This document shows positions 22,387 through 30,995 of a stretch of DNA of 64,000 nt, piece after piece. Both the position numbers and the translations under genes were made by a program. The DNA is from Paenarthrobacter nitroguajacolicus JCM 14115 (GTDB taxonomy: Bacteria; Actinomycetota; Actinomycetes; Actinomycetales; Micrococcaceae), in the NCBI GenBank assembly GCA_001313365.1, contig BBFS01000004.1, forward strand, positions 62,001-126,000, in the 5' to 3' direction. The notes under the pieces are model-generated. The model had not been told where the DNA came from. It saw nothing but the letters and a program-made list of their open reading frames with translations, and did no database searches. The first letter of the stretch is position 1. Each line of letters starts with the position of its first letter.

Positions 22387-22474
22387 GTGTTGTCGCAGGT
22401 CAGGGGGGGCCTACATGGCCCCTGACTGTGTACAAAACCCCAAAAAGTGTGTACAGCGGCGTAGCGTTTTATGC

Positions 22475-23610
22475 ATGGCCAGCATCTCAACACGTACTAA
22501 AAAGGACGGTTCCAAGTCCTTCATGGTTCGCTGGCGGGAACCCAAGACGGGCAAGGCCCAAGGCCTCACAGTGCCAGTGAATCCGAAGCAGAAACGCTCA
22601 AACGACTGCTCGACGCCAATGGGCAGAACTTCGAAATAGCCCAGCATGCAATTCTTACCAACGCGAAGCGTGTACCCACCGTCGCTGAGGTTATCCAGGA
22701 ACATATCGACCTGTTGATCCGGCCCTCGAGTGGCACGGTGAAGACCTATCAGACGATGCTCGATCTCCATGTGAAGAAGGTCATTGGCCACGTCCCCGTC
22801 GACAAGCTCGACTACCGACTCATCGCATACTGGGTGAAGTCGATGATGGCCAAAGGGCGGTCGCCCAAGACGATCAAGAATGTGCATGGGCTGATCTCTG
22901 CATCCATGAACACTGCGGAGATGCTGGGGGTACATCACGCGGAACCCTTGCCGCGGCGTGCAGCTGCCGAGCGTGGAGAAGGCCGAGGACGAGATGATGT
23001 TCCTCACCCATGTAGAGTTCGGATTGATCATGGACGGCATGGGGGGAGCGGTACCGCGACTTCACCAACTTCCTGGTCATGACTGGGACGCGCTTTGGGG
23101 AAGCCACGGCGCTGACCGTCGCGGATATTGATCTGCTGGGCAAGCCGGCGACGGCCCGGATAAACAAGGCGTGGAAGCGTGACGGGAAGAACCAGTTCTA
23201 CATTGGTCCGACGAAGACGGGCGCCGGCAAACGGACCATCGGGTTGAATCCTGCCCTTGTGGAGATGTTGATTCCCTTGGTGGCTGGTCGCCCGAGCAGC
23301 GACCTGCTTTTCACCACCCCCCAAAGGGGAGCGGATCGTGCACAAGCTGTTCTGGCACCACTATTGGGTGCCGGCGGTTAAGGCAGCCCAGAAGCGCGGG
23401 CTGCGGAAGAACCCGCGCATCCACGACCTACGGCACACGCATGCTTCTTGGCTGATTCAGGACGGGGGGGTTCCCATCTTTACGATCTCGCGCCGGTTGG
23501 GACATGCGTCAACGCGGACCACGGAGGGCGTTTATGGGCACCTGATGCCGGAGGCTCTTCAGGCTGGGGCAGATGCTACCGAGCGTTCGGTGTCTGCGTT
23601 CATGCGGTGA
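22475..23610 (+). CDS. int: Tyrosine-type site-specific integrase
   Basis: Recombinase that integrates and excises the element at tRNA-Leu; about 375 residues once frames are joined. ATG 22475 (MASISTRTKKDGSKSF) begins an Arm-type DNA-binding domain (about residues 1-60), then a SAM-like core-binding domain with TYQTMLDLHVKKVIGH and RSPKTIKNVHGLISASMN. The catalytic domain shows the first arginine in VMTGTRFGEATALTV, the HDLRHTHASWLI box (His-x-x-Arg) and the nucleophile tyrosine in TTEGVYGHLMPEALQA. Frames change near 22578, 22925-22945, 23041 (G6), 23325 and 23463 (G7). It reads away from the tRNA and is convergent with the excisionase-like gene. Confidence 0.92.
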
Positions 23611-23631
23611 TGCTGTTGCTCTTGGCTGCCC

Positions 23632-23897
23632 CTAGGAAGCCAGCCGGTTGCGGGCCCTGTTACCGATGAGTCTGGTGCTGGTTGCGGCCCCGCTTGCGGC
23701 CGGCGATCGGTGTGCGCCCGGCAATATCTCACTTAGCCTGGCTATCTCCGCGATGTGCTCTGACGTAAAGACGATCTTTCCCCTTGCCCCCAGCACGCAT
23801 GAGGGAAGCGTCCAGCGGCGGCGCCGTCACGCAGCCATCCTTCGCTGCACCGCATGAGAGCTGCAGCCTCAGCGGGTTCGAAGAATTCCAAGTTCAT
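23632..23897 (-). CDS. Excisionase-like MerR/HTH_17 DNA-binding protein
   Basis: Small minus-strand gene, not recognisable as one ORF because of two indels near 23780-23795. Joined, it gives about 88 residues: MNLEFFEPAEAAALMRCSEG, WLRDGAAAGRFPHACWGKGK and IVFTSEHIAEIARLSEILPG, then a basic Ala/Ser/Arg tail. That is the pattern of HTH_17/excisionase domains: winged helix with the recognition segment around the WLRDG turn, and a helix of the EHIAEI type. Such genes commonly neighbour tyrosine integrases and set the direction of recombination. The role is inferred from that pairing. Convergent with int, 21 bases apart. Confidence 0.65.
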
Positions 23898-24163
23898 GTC
23901 TGTCCGCTCGTCGTAGTTCAGTCTTAGCTATTCATGCGCGGTTTCGACCATGAGGACATGACTTGGCGGCATAAGAGCATTTGTGGCCGATCCCGAATTA
24001 GTTTGCGCCGCGAGGATCCATCTGAGGTGGTGGCTAATCTGAGCCGAGCGCAGGGCCCGGCACGACACGCCTCATGCGTAACCCTTCAATGTTCCCTGAG
24101 TCGCGATGAATCACTCTTAAGATGTGCTCATGAGGGCAGCCATCCACCAGCGGTAGGAGTATC

Positions 24164-25811
24164 GTGAAGTCGCTACGTAGGGTGACGCTCCTAGTATTAG
24201 CAACGCTGGGCATTGTATTCGCCACTTTGGTCTCGCTGAAGATACCCAGATTCCATCACTACCTGGATGGTTGGTGTTCGGAGTTATCCTAGTTCTCGGG
24301 CTTTGTGTGTATTTTCGGCTCTCATTCAAGGAGCATACAAGTACTCCCACAAACTTCGGAGATGACGGGTCCGACATTGACCCGCTGGAACTCATACTCT
24401 TGGCTGAAGAGCGATGGCTTCAATTGAATGGAGAGGACTTTGATCAATACACTCGGTTCTTTTTTGAGCCTAAGAGCTTCTTTGAACGAATCAGTGAGAC
24501 CGTAGAACCGCTAACGCGTTCGGTTTCGATCAATAGAACCTACACTGTTTCGATCTCAATTCGGAAGGGTAATTTTGTAATTCTTCCGCTTAAGATGCAG
24601 TCCGGACAGGAAATAATGAATGGTCTTCGTCTTACGGACTCCGAAGGACGAAGGATCTCGTCAGTGTCGCGCAGAAGGACTATCGCCGAGCTTCTGGCCG
24701 TTATTCGTGTCGGTGTTGAACTTTGTGGTATTTCTGCAATTCAATATTATGTGGAAAACATTGAACATCGAGTTGCCAACCTACTATTGCAGAGCGGCTC
24801 AAATGATGAAAAAGAAGTAGCTCGGATCCAGACCGAGATACTCGCTCTTCCTATTATGGACCAGGCCGATAGATGGGTTCGCAGCTACGTTGGGAGATTG
24901 GTATCTCTGTGTGCCGACCAATACCCGGTCTGTGTTGAATTGAAAGCGTCCGCTGCAGATGACCCCCACCGGACGTCTCCGGAAGAAACCAGTGGATCCA
25001 CGCGAAGACATCTCGGCCCGTATAAATCTACGCGAGCGGGTCATTTTTGACTATAATGATCAGACCGTAAAGCTGAATTTTTGGAAAAAGATCGAAAGTG
25101 TCGTAAGGCATTCCTTTGGAATTCGGCCACTGAGCTTTACGATTCCTCTGGAGTCCACACTGATGACTTCGAGTTACCACATGCAGGTAGTTGGTCCGGA
25201 ATACACCTACCTAGCTCGTCAGGAAATCCTAGCGACCACGACGTCGGGAGATTATGCTCAGGTACTCCGGACTAGTGCCATCGCGCAATCTCGGCTGGGC
25301 CAGCGCCATGCTCACATTTACATACGTGGGGGAGACATGCAGAGCGGATCTCTTTTTAGGCTCGCTTCTACGAACGTATGCCTGGGTCAATTGGGCGTGC
25401 CAGCATGTCCGCATTGTCTGCTGCTGCCCTTATTTGGCTCGGATTCTTCGCAAGTCTGACACCGGCCGTTGATGCCAGTTCTGCCTTATTCCTAGCTGGG
25501 AGTTTGCCGCATTGGTGCTCGCGTTTCCGTCTGCGATTGCGCTCTGGACTGGCATGGAGCAGAGTAAGACACTATCGGAAGGAGTTTTGATATCCAGAGT
25601 CACCATTCTTTTCACAATCGCTATCTCGACGCTTGCAGCCTGGCACAATATTTCACAGATTGAACTAGCTGATCTCTGGATATTGCCCTTGTCTTCGCTA
25701 AATATTTGGGTGTTTTTAGGGGGGGTTATTGCCTCTCTCAATGCCATCGGTATCAGTCTTTCGTGGACGTATCGTTCTTATTTGCAGCGCAAATTTGTCG
25801 ATGGACTTTAG
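24164..25811 (+). CDS. Large membrane protein of unknown function, AT-rich, frameshifted
   Basis: Not recognised. GTG 24164 follows TAGGAG (24155-24160). Joined frames give about 545 residues. There are two N-terminal transmembrane helices (TLLVLATLGIVFATLVSL and VFGVILVLGLCVYFRLSF), then a hydrophilic region of about 370 residues (DDGSDIDPLELILLAEERWL, SISIRKGNFVILPLKMQSG) that I would place on one face of the membrane. Four C-terminal helices follow, including AAALIWLGFFASLTP, ISRVTILFTIAISTLAAWHN and WVFLGGVIASLNAIGISLSW. Frame changes near 24245-24270, 24965, 25330-25380, and 25510. Base composition and codon use (many TTT, ATT, GAA, AGA) differ sharply from the chromosomal genes, indicating acquisition from a lower-GC source. 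Confidence 0.7.
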
Positions 25812-25883
25812 TGGTAAATCGATTGATAGATGTTAGTTGTTCTGATATACTATTTATCCAAATAGACTAATGGAGTGTATCTG

Positions 25884-26129
25884 ATGTCCCGAGCGGAAAA
25901 GTACGGATCCCTTGACGATAATTTGCGTCCCGTCGTACTGGATGCGGGTTGGTACTATCCCGGTATTTTGAAGAAGAAGCGACCTTCGAGGGTTCCGGAA
26001 ATCAATGAACCGTTGCCCGATCGTAAGGTCGCCCTCGCCATCATTCATCGCGCTGAGGCTCGAAATCGAAAGTCTGGGAAAAGGGCTTTTGTGGTCGCCC
26101 CCCCACGCAAGGAGCAGGGAAACGATTAG
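25884..26129 (+). CDS. Small hypothetical protein (81 residues)
   Basis: Not recognised. ATG 25884 is preceded by GGAG (25872-25875); a GTG at 25875 is in frame but overlaps that site. The protein is hydrophilic and basic, starting MSRAEKYGSLDDNLRPVVLD with a WYYPGILKKKRPS stretch. It has no signal, membrane segment or known motif. Lower-GC codon use like the preceding membrane protein and a 72-base gap suggest the two travel together. Confidence 0.5.
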   Translation: MSRAEKYGSLDDNLRPVVLDAGWYYPGILKKKRPSRVPEINEPLPDRKVALAIIHRAEARNRKSGKRAFVVAPPRKEQGND

Positions 26130-26337
26130 AACTCCACCGCTGCAGGAGACGTCCATATTCTCGGCGTGAAGCCTTTTCGAGCCAAGACCTTCTCTTAATA
26201 TTTTTCCGCTCTCTGTTGTCGCGCTAGGGGATCGTTCCATAGGTCCGCTGGTCGCCGTGCGTCCCCGAAAGTGTCATGGACTTGACTGACCTGCATTGGA
26301 TAAGACGGCCGAGGACGCGACAACTGCCCGCCCGGGG

Positions 26338-26365
26338 GCAGGCGTTCGTTAGGAACAACGCCTGC
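26338..26365. other. Hairpin in the 26130-26514 gap
   Basis: The 385-base gap holds no supported gene. It contains a perfect 9-bp inverted repeat, GCAGGCGTT (26338-26346) and AACGCCTGC (26357-26365), with a 10-base loop and no T tract. It may be a weak terminator or a regulator site upstream of the peptidase gene. Confidence 0.4.
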
Positions 26366-26514
26366 ATGTACAAACCTGATTGGCCCGTCGGAAGTCTTAG
26401 CCTCTGGACATGTCCAGGGTAGGGGAGTCTAATGGATTTGAGGGTTGGCGTGCTCTGTAGCTCCAGTCGCGTTGATCACCCACGAACCACGGGAACGCAT
26501 CACTGGGGATGCTC

Positions 26515-27005
26515 ATGGACGACTTCACATATCCCTCAGGCCAATCGCCGGCGGAACGCGCCGCGAACGCCTTTGACTCTTTGGCGCTCCCGACTCACCT
26601 GAACCTGGAACGACTCGTCGGAGTGGTCGAAGGCGTCCGGCATCGGCCTATACAAATCGAAGCTGCCGGAGCGCTGAACGGTGGATCGATCTGCGGTTTG
26701 TGGCTATCCACAGATGAAGTAGAGATAATCTTGCACGCCGTCAGTCCGTCTGGGTTGCATCGGCAACAGTTCGTCCTGCACGAACTCGGGCACATGGTCT
26801 TGAGACACGATGAACTTGTCGTCCCGGTCGACTACATAGCAGTCCTCTTCCCGAACCTTCCCGTAGGACTTGTCTCACGTGTTCTTGCGCGGAGCAGCTT
26901 CACTGACGACTTGGAAGCCGCTGCGGAATCGCTCGCGGATCTCTTCGCAGCAGCAATCAGGAACAGCGCCAGGGAGCCAAGATCGTTCGAGAGGGTTTTC
27001 GAATG
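26515..27005 (+). CDS. ImmA/IrrE family metallo-endopeptidase
   Basis: Small soluble zinc peptidase of about 163 residues in one clean frame. ATG 26515 is chosen because GGGG (26505-26508) is well spaced for it; ATG 26509 is also in frame. The zincin motif HELGHMVLRH (about residues 93-102) gives both zinc histidines and the catalytic glutamate; a downstream SFTDDLEAAAESLADLFAAA supplies the acidic third-ligand helix. ImmA-type proteases cut repressors to switch on ICEs and prophages. The gene overlaps the next membrane protein gene (ATGA 27003), so the two are likely produced together. Confidence 0.88.
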
Positions 27006-27905
27006 ATACAGATTGTGGCTGCGGCCTTGATATGGCTTCTCGTCGTCTGTCTGCTGCCGGGGGGGCTTCGTAAGCGGCGGGATCACAGCGTGCTGACAGC
27101 CGCTATCACGATCTCAGTTGCCCTGACGCTGAACATCGATCAGATCTATGTGGGCTTGGACTCCGTACTTGGTGGTCGCAACTTCGTGGACCTCGTGGCC
27201 AATGTCTCTATGGTCGTTGGGATCTACTTCCTTTCGAGAGCAATCATTCGGGCGGCGACGCCGGACGAGAAGGTCGAGGCACGAGATACTACCGGCATGA
27301 TTCTCTTGGCTGTGGTGATCATGGGTCTCGCAGCCAGCTTCAGTGCCATCGTTACCCAGAGCAGCTCCACTCGTTTCATGGTGGATTACGGTGACCAGTG
27401 GTCTGCTGCCCTCTACTCATTCATCCAGTTTCTGTACATCGGCTACGTGGTTGGCGTTACAGGTGTTACGTGTTTCCGGTTCCGTGGCTACATGTTGAGC
27501 CCGTACTTCCGAGCATCGTTTACTCTTATCGGGATTGGCTGTGCCCTTGCCGTTCTGCTTGTAAGCCTGGTGCTGGTCATGGACGTGCTGCACCTTCAAG
27601 GGCACCTGGAAGCTATGCGTTCGGTGTCGTCCATTTATGATGCGGCTGTCGTTGCTGCCATGGCCTTCCTGTGCATTGGTCTGGCCATCCCGCCCGTGGC
27701 GCGTCGAATTCTCCGCCGTAAGCAATCCGAGACCGAGGCAGAGCTGGTTAGCGACCTCACGAAAATCTGGGAAAAAACAACAAATAAACGGCAAAACGTT
27801 CGGCTCGTGCGAGGCACCGAAGTGATCAGCGACCAGGACCCGGCCCGAATACTCCATAGGATGCTTGTTGAAGTACAGGATGTTCTGTTAGTGGAGCCGG
27901 TTTAG
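27003..27905 (+). CDS. Multi-span membrane protein resembling the MAB_1171c/DUF6545 group
   Basis: One clean 300-residue frame with about seven hydrophobic helices (for example VAAALIWLLVVCLLPGG, GMILLAVVIMGLAASFSAIV, SFIQFLYIGYVVGVTGV, GCALAVLLVSLVLVMDVL, AVVAAMAFLCIGLAIPPV) and a cytoplasmic C-terminal tail with RRILRRKQSETEAELVSDLT. Proteins of this build are often found just after ImmA-like peptidases in actinobacteria; the family name is from memory and the function is unknown. It overlaps the peptidase by 4 bases. The G7 at 27060 lies in frame in a loop after the first helix. Confidence 0.62.
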   Translation: MIQIVAAALIWLLVVCLLPGGLRKRRDHSVLTAAITISVALTLNIDQIYVGLDSVLGGRNFVDLVANVSMVVGIYFLSRAIIRAATPDEKVEARDTTGMILLAVVIMGLAASFSAIVTQSSSTRFMVDYGDQWSAALYSFIQFLYIGYVVGVTGVTCFRFRGYMLSPYFRASFTLIGIGCALAVLLVSLVLVMDVLHLQGHLEAMRSVSSIYDAAVVAAMAFLCIGLAIPPVARRILRRKQSETEAELVSDLTKIWEKTTNKRQNVRLVRGTEVISDQDPARILHRMLVEVQDVLLVEPV

Positions 27906-28016
27906 GCAGCTCCTTGGACATCCATGACCTCAATGTTCTGAACGCAGCAGAAAATTACCTGGCGGGACCGGTCTTGAGCAAAGTTCCAGTTCGTCGACGG
28001 AGGGGGAGCGGGCGAT

Positions 28017-28476
28017 ATGACGGATGATGCGAGTTCGTCCGAAACCCCCCCTCAGACCAGATTGGCGCGAAAGCTCAACCTTCTTCTTGACCTCTATGAG
28101 GCCAAGGGATCGGAGACGTTGACCTACCCCCCCGAGATCAATCGGCATATGAGTCAACGTGGAACGCCACTTTCCCGCTCCCGCTGGGCGTACATGCGCA
28201 GCGGGGGATAGCTCATTGGCGACCGATCCCATGCTCCTTCGCAATCTTGCAGAGTTCTTTGGAGTGGATCGTGACTACCTCTTGGACGATGCCGGCGAAA
28301 TACCAAAGCTTGTAGACGCTCAGCTGGAACTTCTTCGTACCCTGCGTGAGTCACGTGTGCGGAACTTCGCCGCTCGTCAGTTGCACGGGATCTCTCCGGA
28401 AACCCTGGTGAGGCTCCGCGCGGTGATCGACGAACGCAGGAGGGCCCAAGGGGTGGACGATGCCGACAGCAACTAG
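28017..28476 (+). CDS. EspR/XRE-like helix-turn-helix regulator, copy 1
   Basis: About 150 residues. The N-terminal half has the DNA-binding region TRLARKLNLLLDLYEAKGSE, then YPEINRHMSQRGTPLSRSRW and AYMRSG, followed by LLRNLAEFFGVDRDYLLDD and a C-terminal helical dimerisation part LVDAQLELLRTLRESRVRNF. This matches the order seen in the mycobacterial nucleoid-associated regulator EspR. Breaks at the C7 runs (28046, 28128; the latter in frame) and a G6 run at 28202. It is a paralogue of the gene at 30120, sharing LARKLNLLLD, SRARW/SRSRW and the SPETL segment. Stop overlaps the hydrolase start. Confidence 0.7.
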
Positions 28477-29679
28477 TCACAGGCTTTGTATGTTGGAGTT
28501 CTTGCTGCCACCGGAGTCTTGCTAGCAGCGTCGCCGGTGCAGCGTACTTCGCTCGCCAGGTTGTAGTGCCAAAACACATTCGTCGTGAGGATTTGGACGT
28601 TCGGGCTGTGCATGCCCATAGGGACGGATCTCTAGAAATTGAACTTCCCGCTACGGATCAAACGAGAGCGTCGGGACGATACAGCTTTTGGTTTGAGCAG
28701 GGGACAGGCCACGCATGCGTCGGACTGGTCGTTGACTCCCGCCCCCGACCGAAACGCGGTAGTCCGGGTGATTGAGCGAGTGGACTCTGGCGACCTCGAA
28801 CATGCCAAGGCAGGTATCTGGAGTGGGTACGTTTATTCGAAACCGGAGCAACTTGGTCTGCCGTACCAAGACGTTGAGCTTCCAGTCGAGAATGGGGTCG
28901 CCCCCCCGGCGTGGAGGTTCGATCCGCCGGCCACTGTCGACGCATGCGGTGTCTGGGCCATTCATGTCCACGGAATGGGGGGGGCAAGAGGGCCGGAACT
29001 CTTCGCGGAATACCCATCGCGAGGCGTCTGGGACTGACGTCGCTAGTAGTCTCGTTCCGCAACGACGGAGACGCACCGCCGTCGTACGATGGCCGCTACA
29101 ACCTCGGCCAAGGCGAGTGGCGCGACGTCGAGGCAGGCATCAACTACGCCATTGCCAATGGCGCTGAACGCATTGTCCTTTTTGGGTGGTCACTCGGCGC
29201 TGCCATCGCCCTTCAAGCGGCGGCCCTGTCGCAGAGTTCGTCACGAATAGCCGGGATGGTTCTCGACGCGCCGGTCTTCGACTGGCGAACGACCCTGGCA
29301 GCGAACGCGAAGGCGGCCGGACTTCCTCGGCACTCGTGCACCTGGCTTTGTCATTCTTCGATCCAAGGCCCTCCGGTGGGTGACCGGCCTTGCTGAACCC
29401 ATATGTCTCGATTCCCTGGACTGGCTGGCGCGAGCAACTGAACTAGACAAACCGGTCCTCGTACTCCATGGAGAGAAGGACGACACAACGCCCTTCGAAG
29501 CATCAAAGAGGGCTGCCAGTCTGCGGCCGGACCTCGTCAAATTGGTGGAGTTTGAATCTGTGGGACACTCTCTGGAGTGGAATGTCGACTCCGAAAAGTG
29601 GGAGCAGTCGGTCGAGGAGTGGTTTTACGGTCTCCCGCTGGCTGGCTCTAGTCCTGAACAAGCGGGAGCGCAGTCGTAG
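28460..29679 (+). CDS. Alpha/beta hydrolase with N-terminal membrane anchor
   Basis: Joined frames give about 400 residues. A hydrophobic N-terminal segment (YVGVLAATGVLLAAS and VAGAAYFARQVVVPK) suggests a signal anchor with the enzyme outside. The hydrolase core shows an oxyanion segment IHVHGMGG, then LTSLVVSFRNDGDAPPS, the nucleophile elbow LFGWSLGAAIALQAAALS (G-x-S-x-G, serine near 29188), the acid region PVLVLHGEKDDTTPFEASK, and the catalytic histidine in SVGHSLEWN. The substrate is unknown. The start is uncertain: ATG 28460 overlaps the regulator stop but needs one indel. Breaks near 28520, 28745, 28900, 28980 (G7), 29325 and 29375. Confidence 0.72.
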
Positions 29680-29933
29680 GGGGGCATTTGCACCGAGTAC
29701 TGGGCCGCTAGGTCAATGAGCTGACACTCGACGAGTGAGGCGTGAGCGGAGTAACGCTCGTCGGCCAAAGCCTGAATGTAACCAGCCGACTCAAGGACGA
29801 GGAGATGACGTCGAACCGTCGCTTGAGAAGCCTGAAGTCCTGACGCCAAGACGCTAAGGGTCGATGGCCCACTTCTGATGAGGAAGCGAAGGATCTGGCT
29901 CCGAGTTCGGTTCATCAAGATGGATGTCGACAT
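29625..29933 (-). CDS. Winged-helix (ArsR-type) regulator 1
   Basis: Minus-strand protein of 102 residues: MSTSILMNRTRSQILRFLIR, SGPSTLSVLASGLQASQATV, RRHLLVLESAGYIQALADER. This is a compact winged-helix domain with recognition helix around QASQATVRRHLLVLE. The 3' end overlaps the 3' end of the convergent hydrolase gene by 55 bases. The last ~20 residues look unlike a domain and may reflect a lost stop. It has the same architecture as the gene at 30580-30929. Confidence 0.68.
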   Translation of the reverse strand: MSTSILMNRTRSQILRFLIRSGPSTLSVLASGLQASQATVRRHLLVLESAGYIQALADERYSAHASLVECQLIDLAAQYSVQMPPYDCAPACSGLEPASGRP

Positions 29934-30119
29934 TCAAACCACGGCTCAGGTTTGTCGGGGGGGATGCTTGCTGTAGACGGGTCTACAGCAACAGGATACG
30001 CCTCATGTAGCTCGCGGAAAAGATTCATGTTCAGCTGATTGTCTAACCTCGGCGCTCGCGGAATACTGAGGGCAACGCAGCAGCATCTAAAATCGAACCA
30101 GGCAGTCTAAAGGTGGAGC

Positions 30120-30626
30120 ATGCCGGCAAAAGACGCTAGCCGCAACGGCGAGTTGTCACCACAGGCGACCCTCGCCCGTCGGCTAAACCTGCTGCTTGAC
30201 GTCGTTGTGGCTGAGAGAGGTTCGCCCGTCACTTTCAGGGAGATTGAGGCCGGACTCCGAGCTCGAGGAGTCAAAATCTCCAGGGCCAGATGGTTTTACA
30301 TGAAGGACGGGACAGGTCGCCTCGTCAGTGATTCTCAGCTGCTTGCCGCTATCTGCGAGATGTTCGACGTCGATCCCTCCTATTTGTTGAACGGCGTCGA
30401 AGGCGACGTTCCAGAACGCATCGATTCGCAGTTGGAGTTTGTGAAGTCTCTGAGGGCAGCCCGGGTGAAGTCATTCGCTGTTAGGGCGCTCGGGGACGTC
30501 TCGCCGGAAACCCTACGGGCCATCTCCGAGTATCTGAACAAAGACATCGACTTGCACCCGAACGGGGAGCGGGCCGCAGCTACTCCTCCAAGACATACCG
30601 AAGGTGGGCGTCCAGCAACTCCTTGA
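30120..30626 (+). CDS. EspR/XRE-like helix-turn-helix regulator, copy 2
   Basis: One clean frame of 168 residues: MPAKDASRNGELSPQATLAR, RLNLLLDVVVAERGSPVTF, REIEAGLRARGVKISRARWF, then QLLAAICEMFDVDPSYLLNG and the C-terminal helices RIDSQLEFVKSLRAARVKSF and LGDVSPETLRAISEYLNKD. ATG 30120 follows AAAGGTGG (30109-30116). This is a better-preserved paralogue of the gene at 28017 and shows the same N-terminal DNA-binding and C-terminal dimerisation layout as EspR. Its last 47 bases overlap a convergent winged-helix gene, repeating the arrangement at 29.6 kb. Confidence 0.74.
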   Translation: MPAKDASRNGELSPQATLARRLNLLLDVVVAERGSPVTFREIEAGLRARGVKISRARWFYMKDGTGRLVSDSQLLAAICEMFDVDPSYLLNGVEGDVPERIDSQLEFVKSLRAARVKSFAVRALGDVSPETLRAISEYLNKDIDLHPNGERAAATPPRHTEGGRPATP

Positions 30627-30929
30627 TGCGGGCAGGATTCGCTGAATAGCGAGGAGAGCGGCCATGCCGCCGCCCGGCTTCCACATCGACCTCGATCGCG
30701 CGGACCTGTTCTAGGGCAATGAGGTGTTTGGCGACGCTGGGTTCGCCGGCGCTGACCGCTGCGACGATGTCCCCCCTCTAGATGCAGGACCGTTTGCCGT
30801 CAGAAATCTCAGAATCTCGTTCCGGGAGCGGTTCCCGAACGTCGCGACGGCGTCTTCAACGTCAGGCGACCAGGCGTCGTCGTGAGGCTGCGTGATCCGT
30901 GGCATGGCTCCATTCTTGCGGAACAACAT
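30580..30929 (-). CDS. Winged-helix (ArsR-type) regulator 2
   Basis: Minus-strand gene of about 108-116 residues (starts possible at 30929 or 30905, MPRITQPHDDAWSPDVEDAV). Core: FGNRSRNEILRFLTANGPAS, then after the C6 run at 30771-30776 RGDIVAAVSAGEPSVAKHLI, ALEQVRAIEVDVEAGRRHGR, and SPRYSANPARIKELLDAHLR. The winged helix has its recognition helix in GEPSVAKHLIALE. It is convergent with the EspR-like gene and divergent from the sigma-like gene, across a promoter with dyad symmetry at 30952-30980, which it may control. Confidence 0.72.
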
Positions 30930-30951
30930 GCAAAAAGTAAGAACTAGGGTC

Positions 30952-30980
30952 TTGACGATACTTTAATTATCTTCGACAAT
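30952..30980 (+). promoter_or_regulatory. Promoter with overlapping dyad upstream of the sigma-like gene
   Basis: TTGACG (30952-30957), 17-base spacer, GACAAT (30975-30980): a near-consensus housekeeping promoter in an AT-rich gap between divergent genes. The dyad TTGACGA (30952-30958) / TCGACAA (30973-30979) matches at 6 of 7 positions per arm and covers both boxes, so a bound regulator would block it. The neighbouring winged-helix protein is the obvious candidate, by position only. Confidence 0.5.
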
Positions 30981-30995
30981 AATTTTTAGAAGCTT

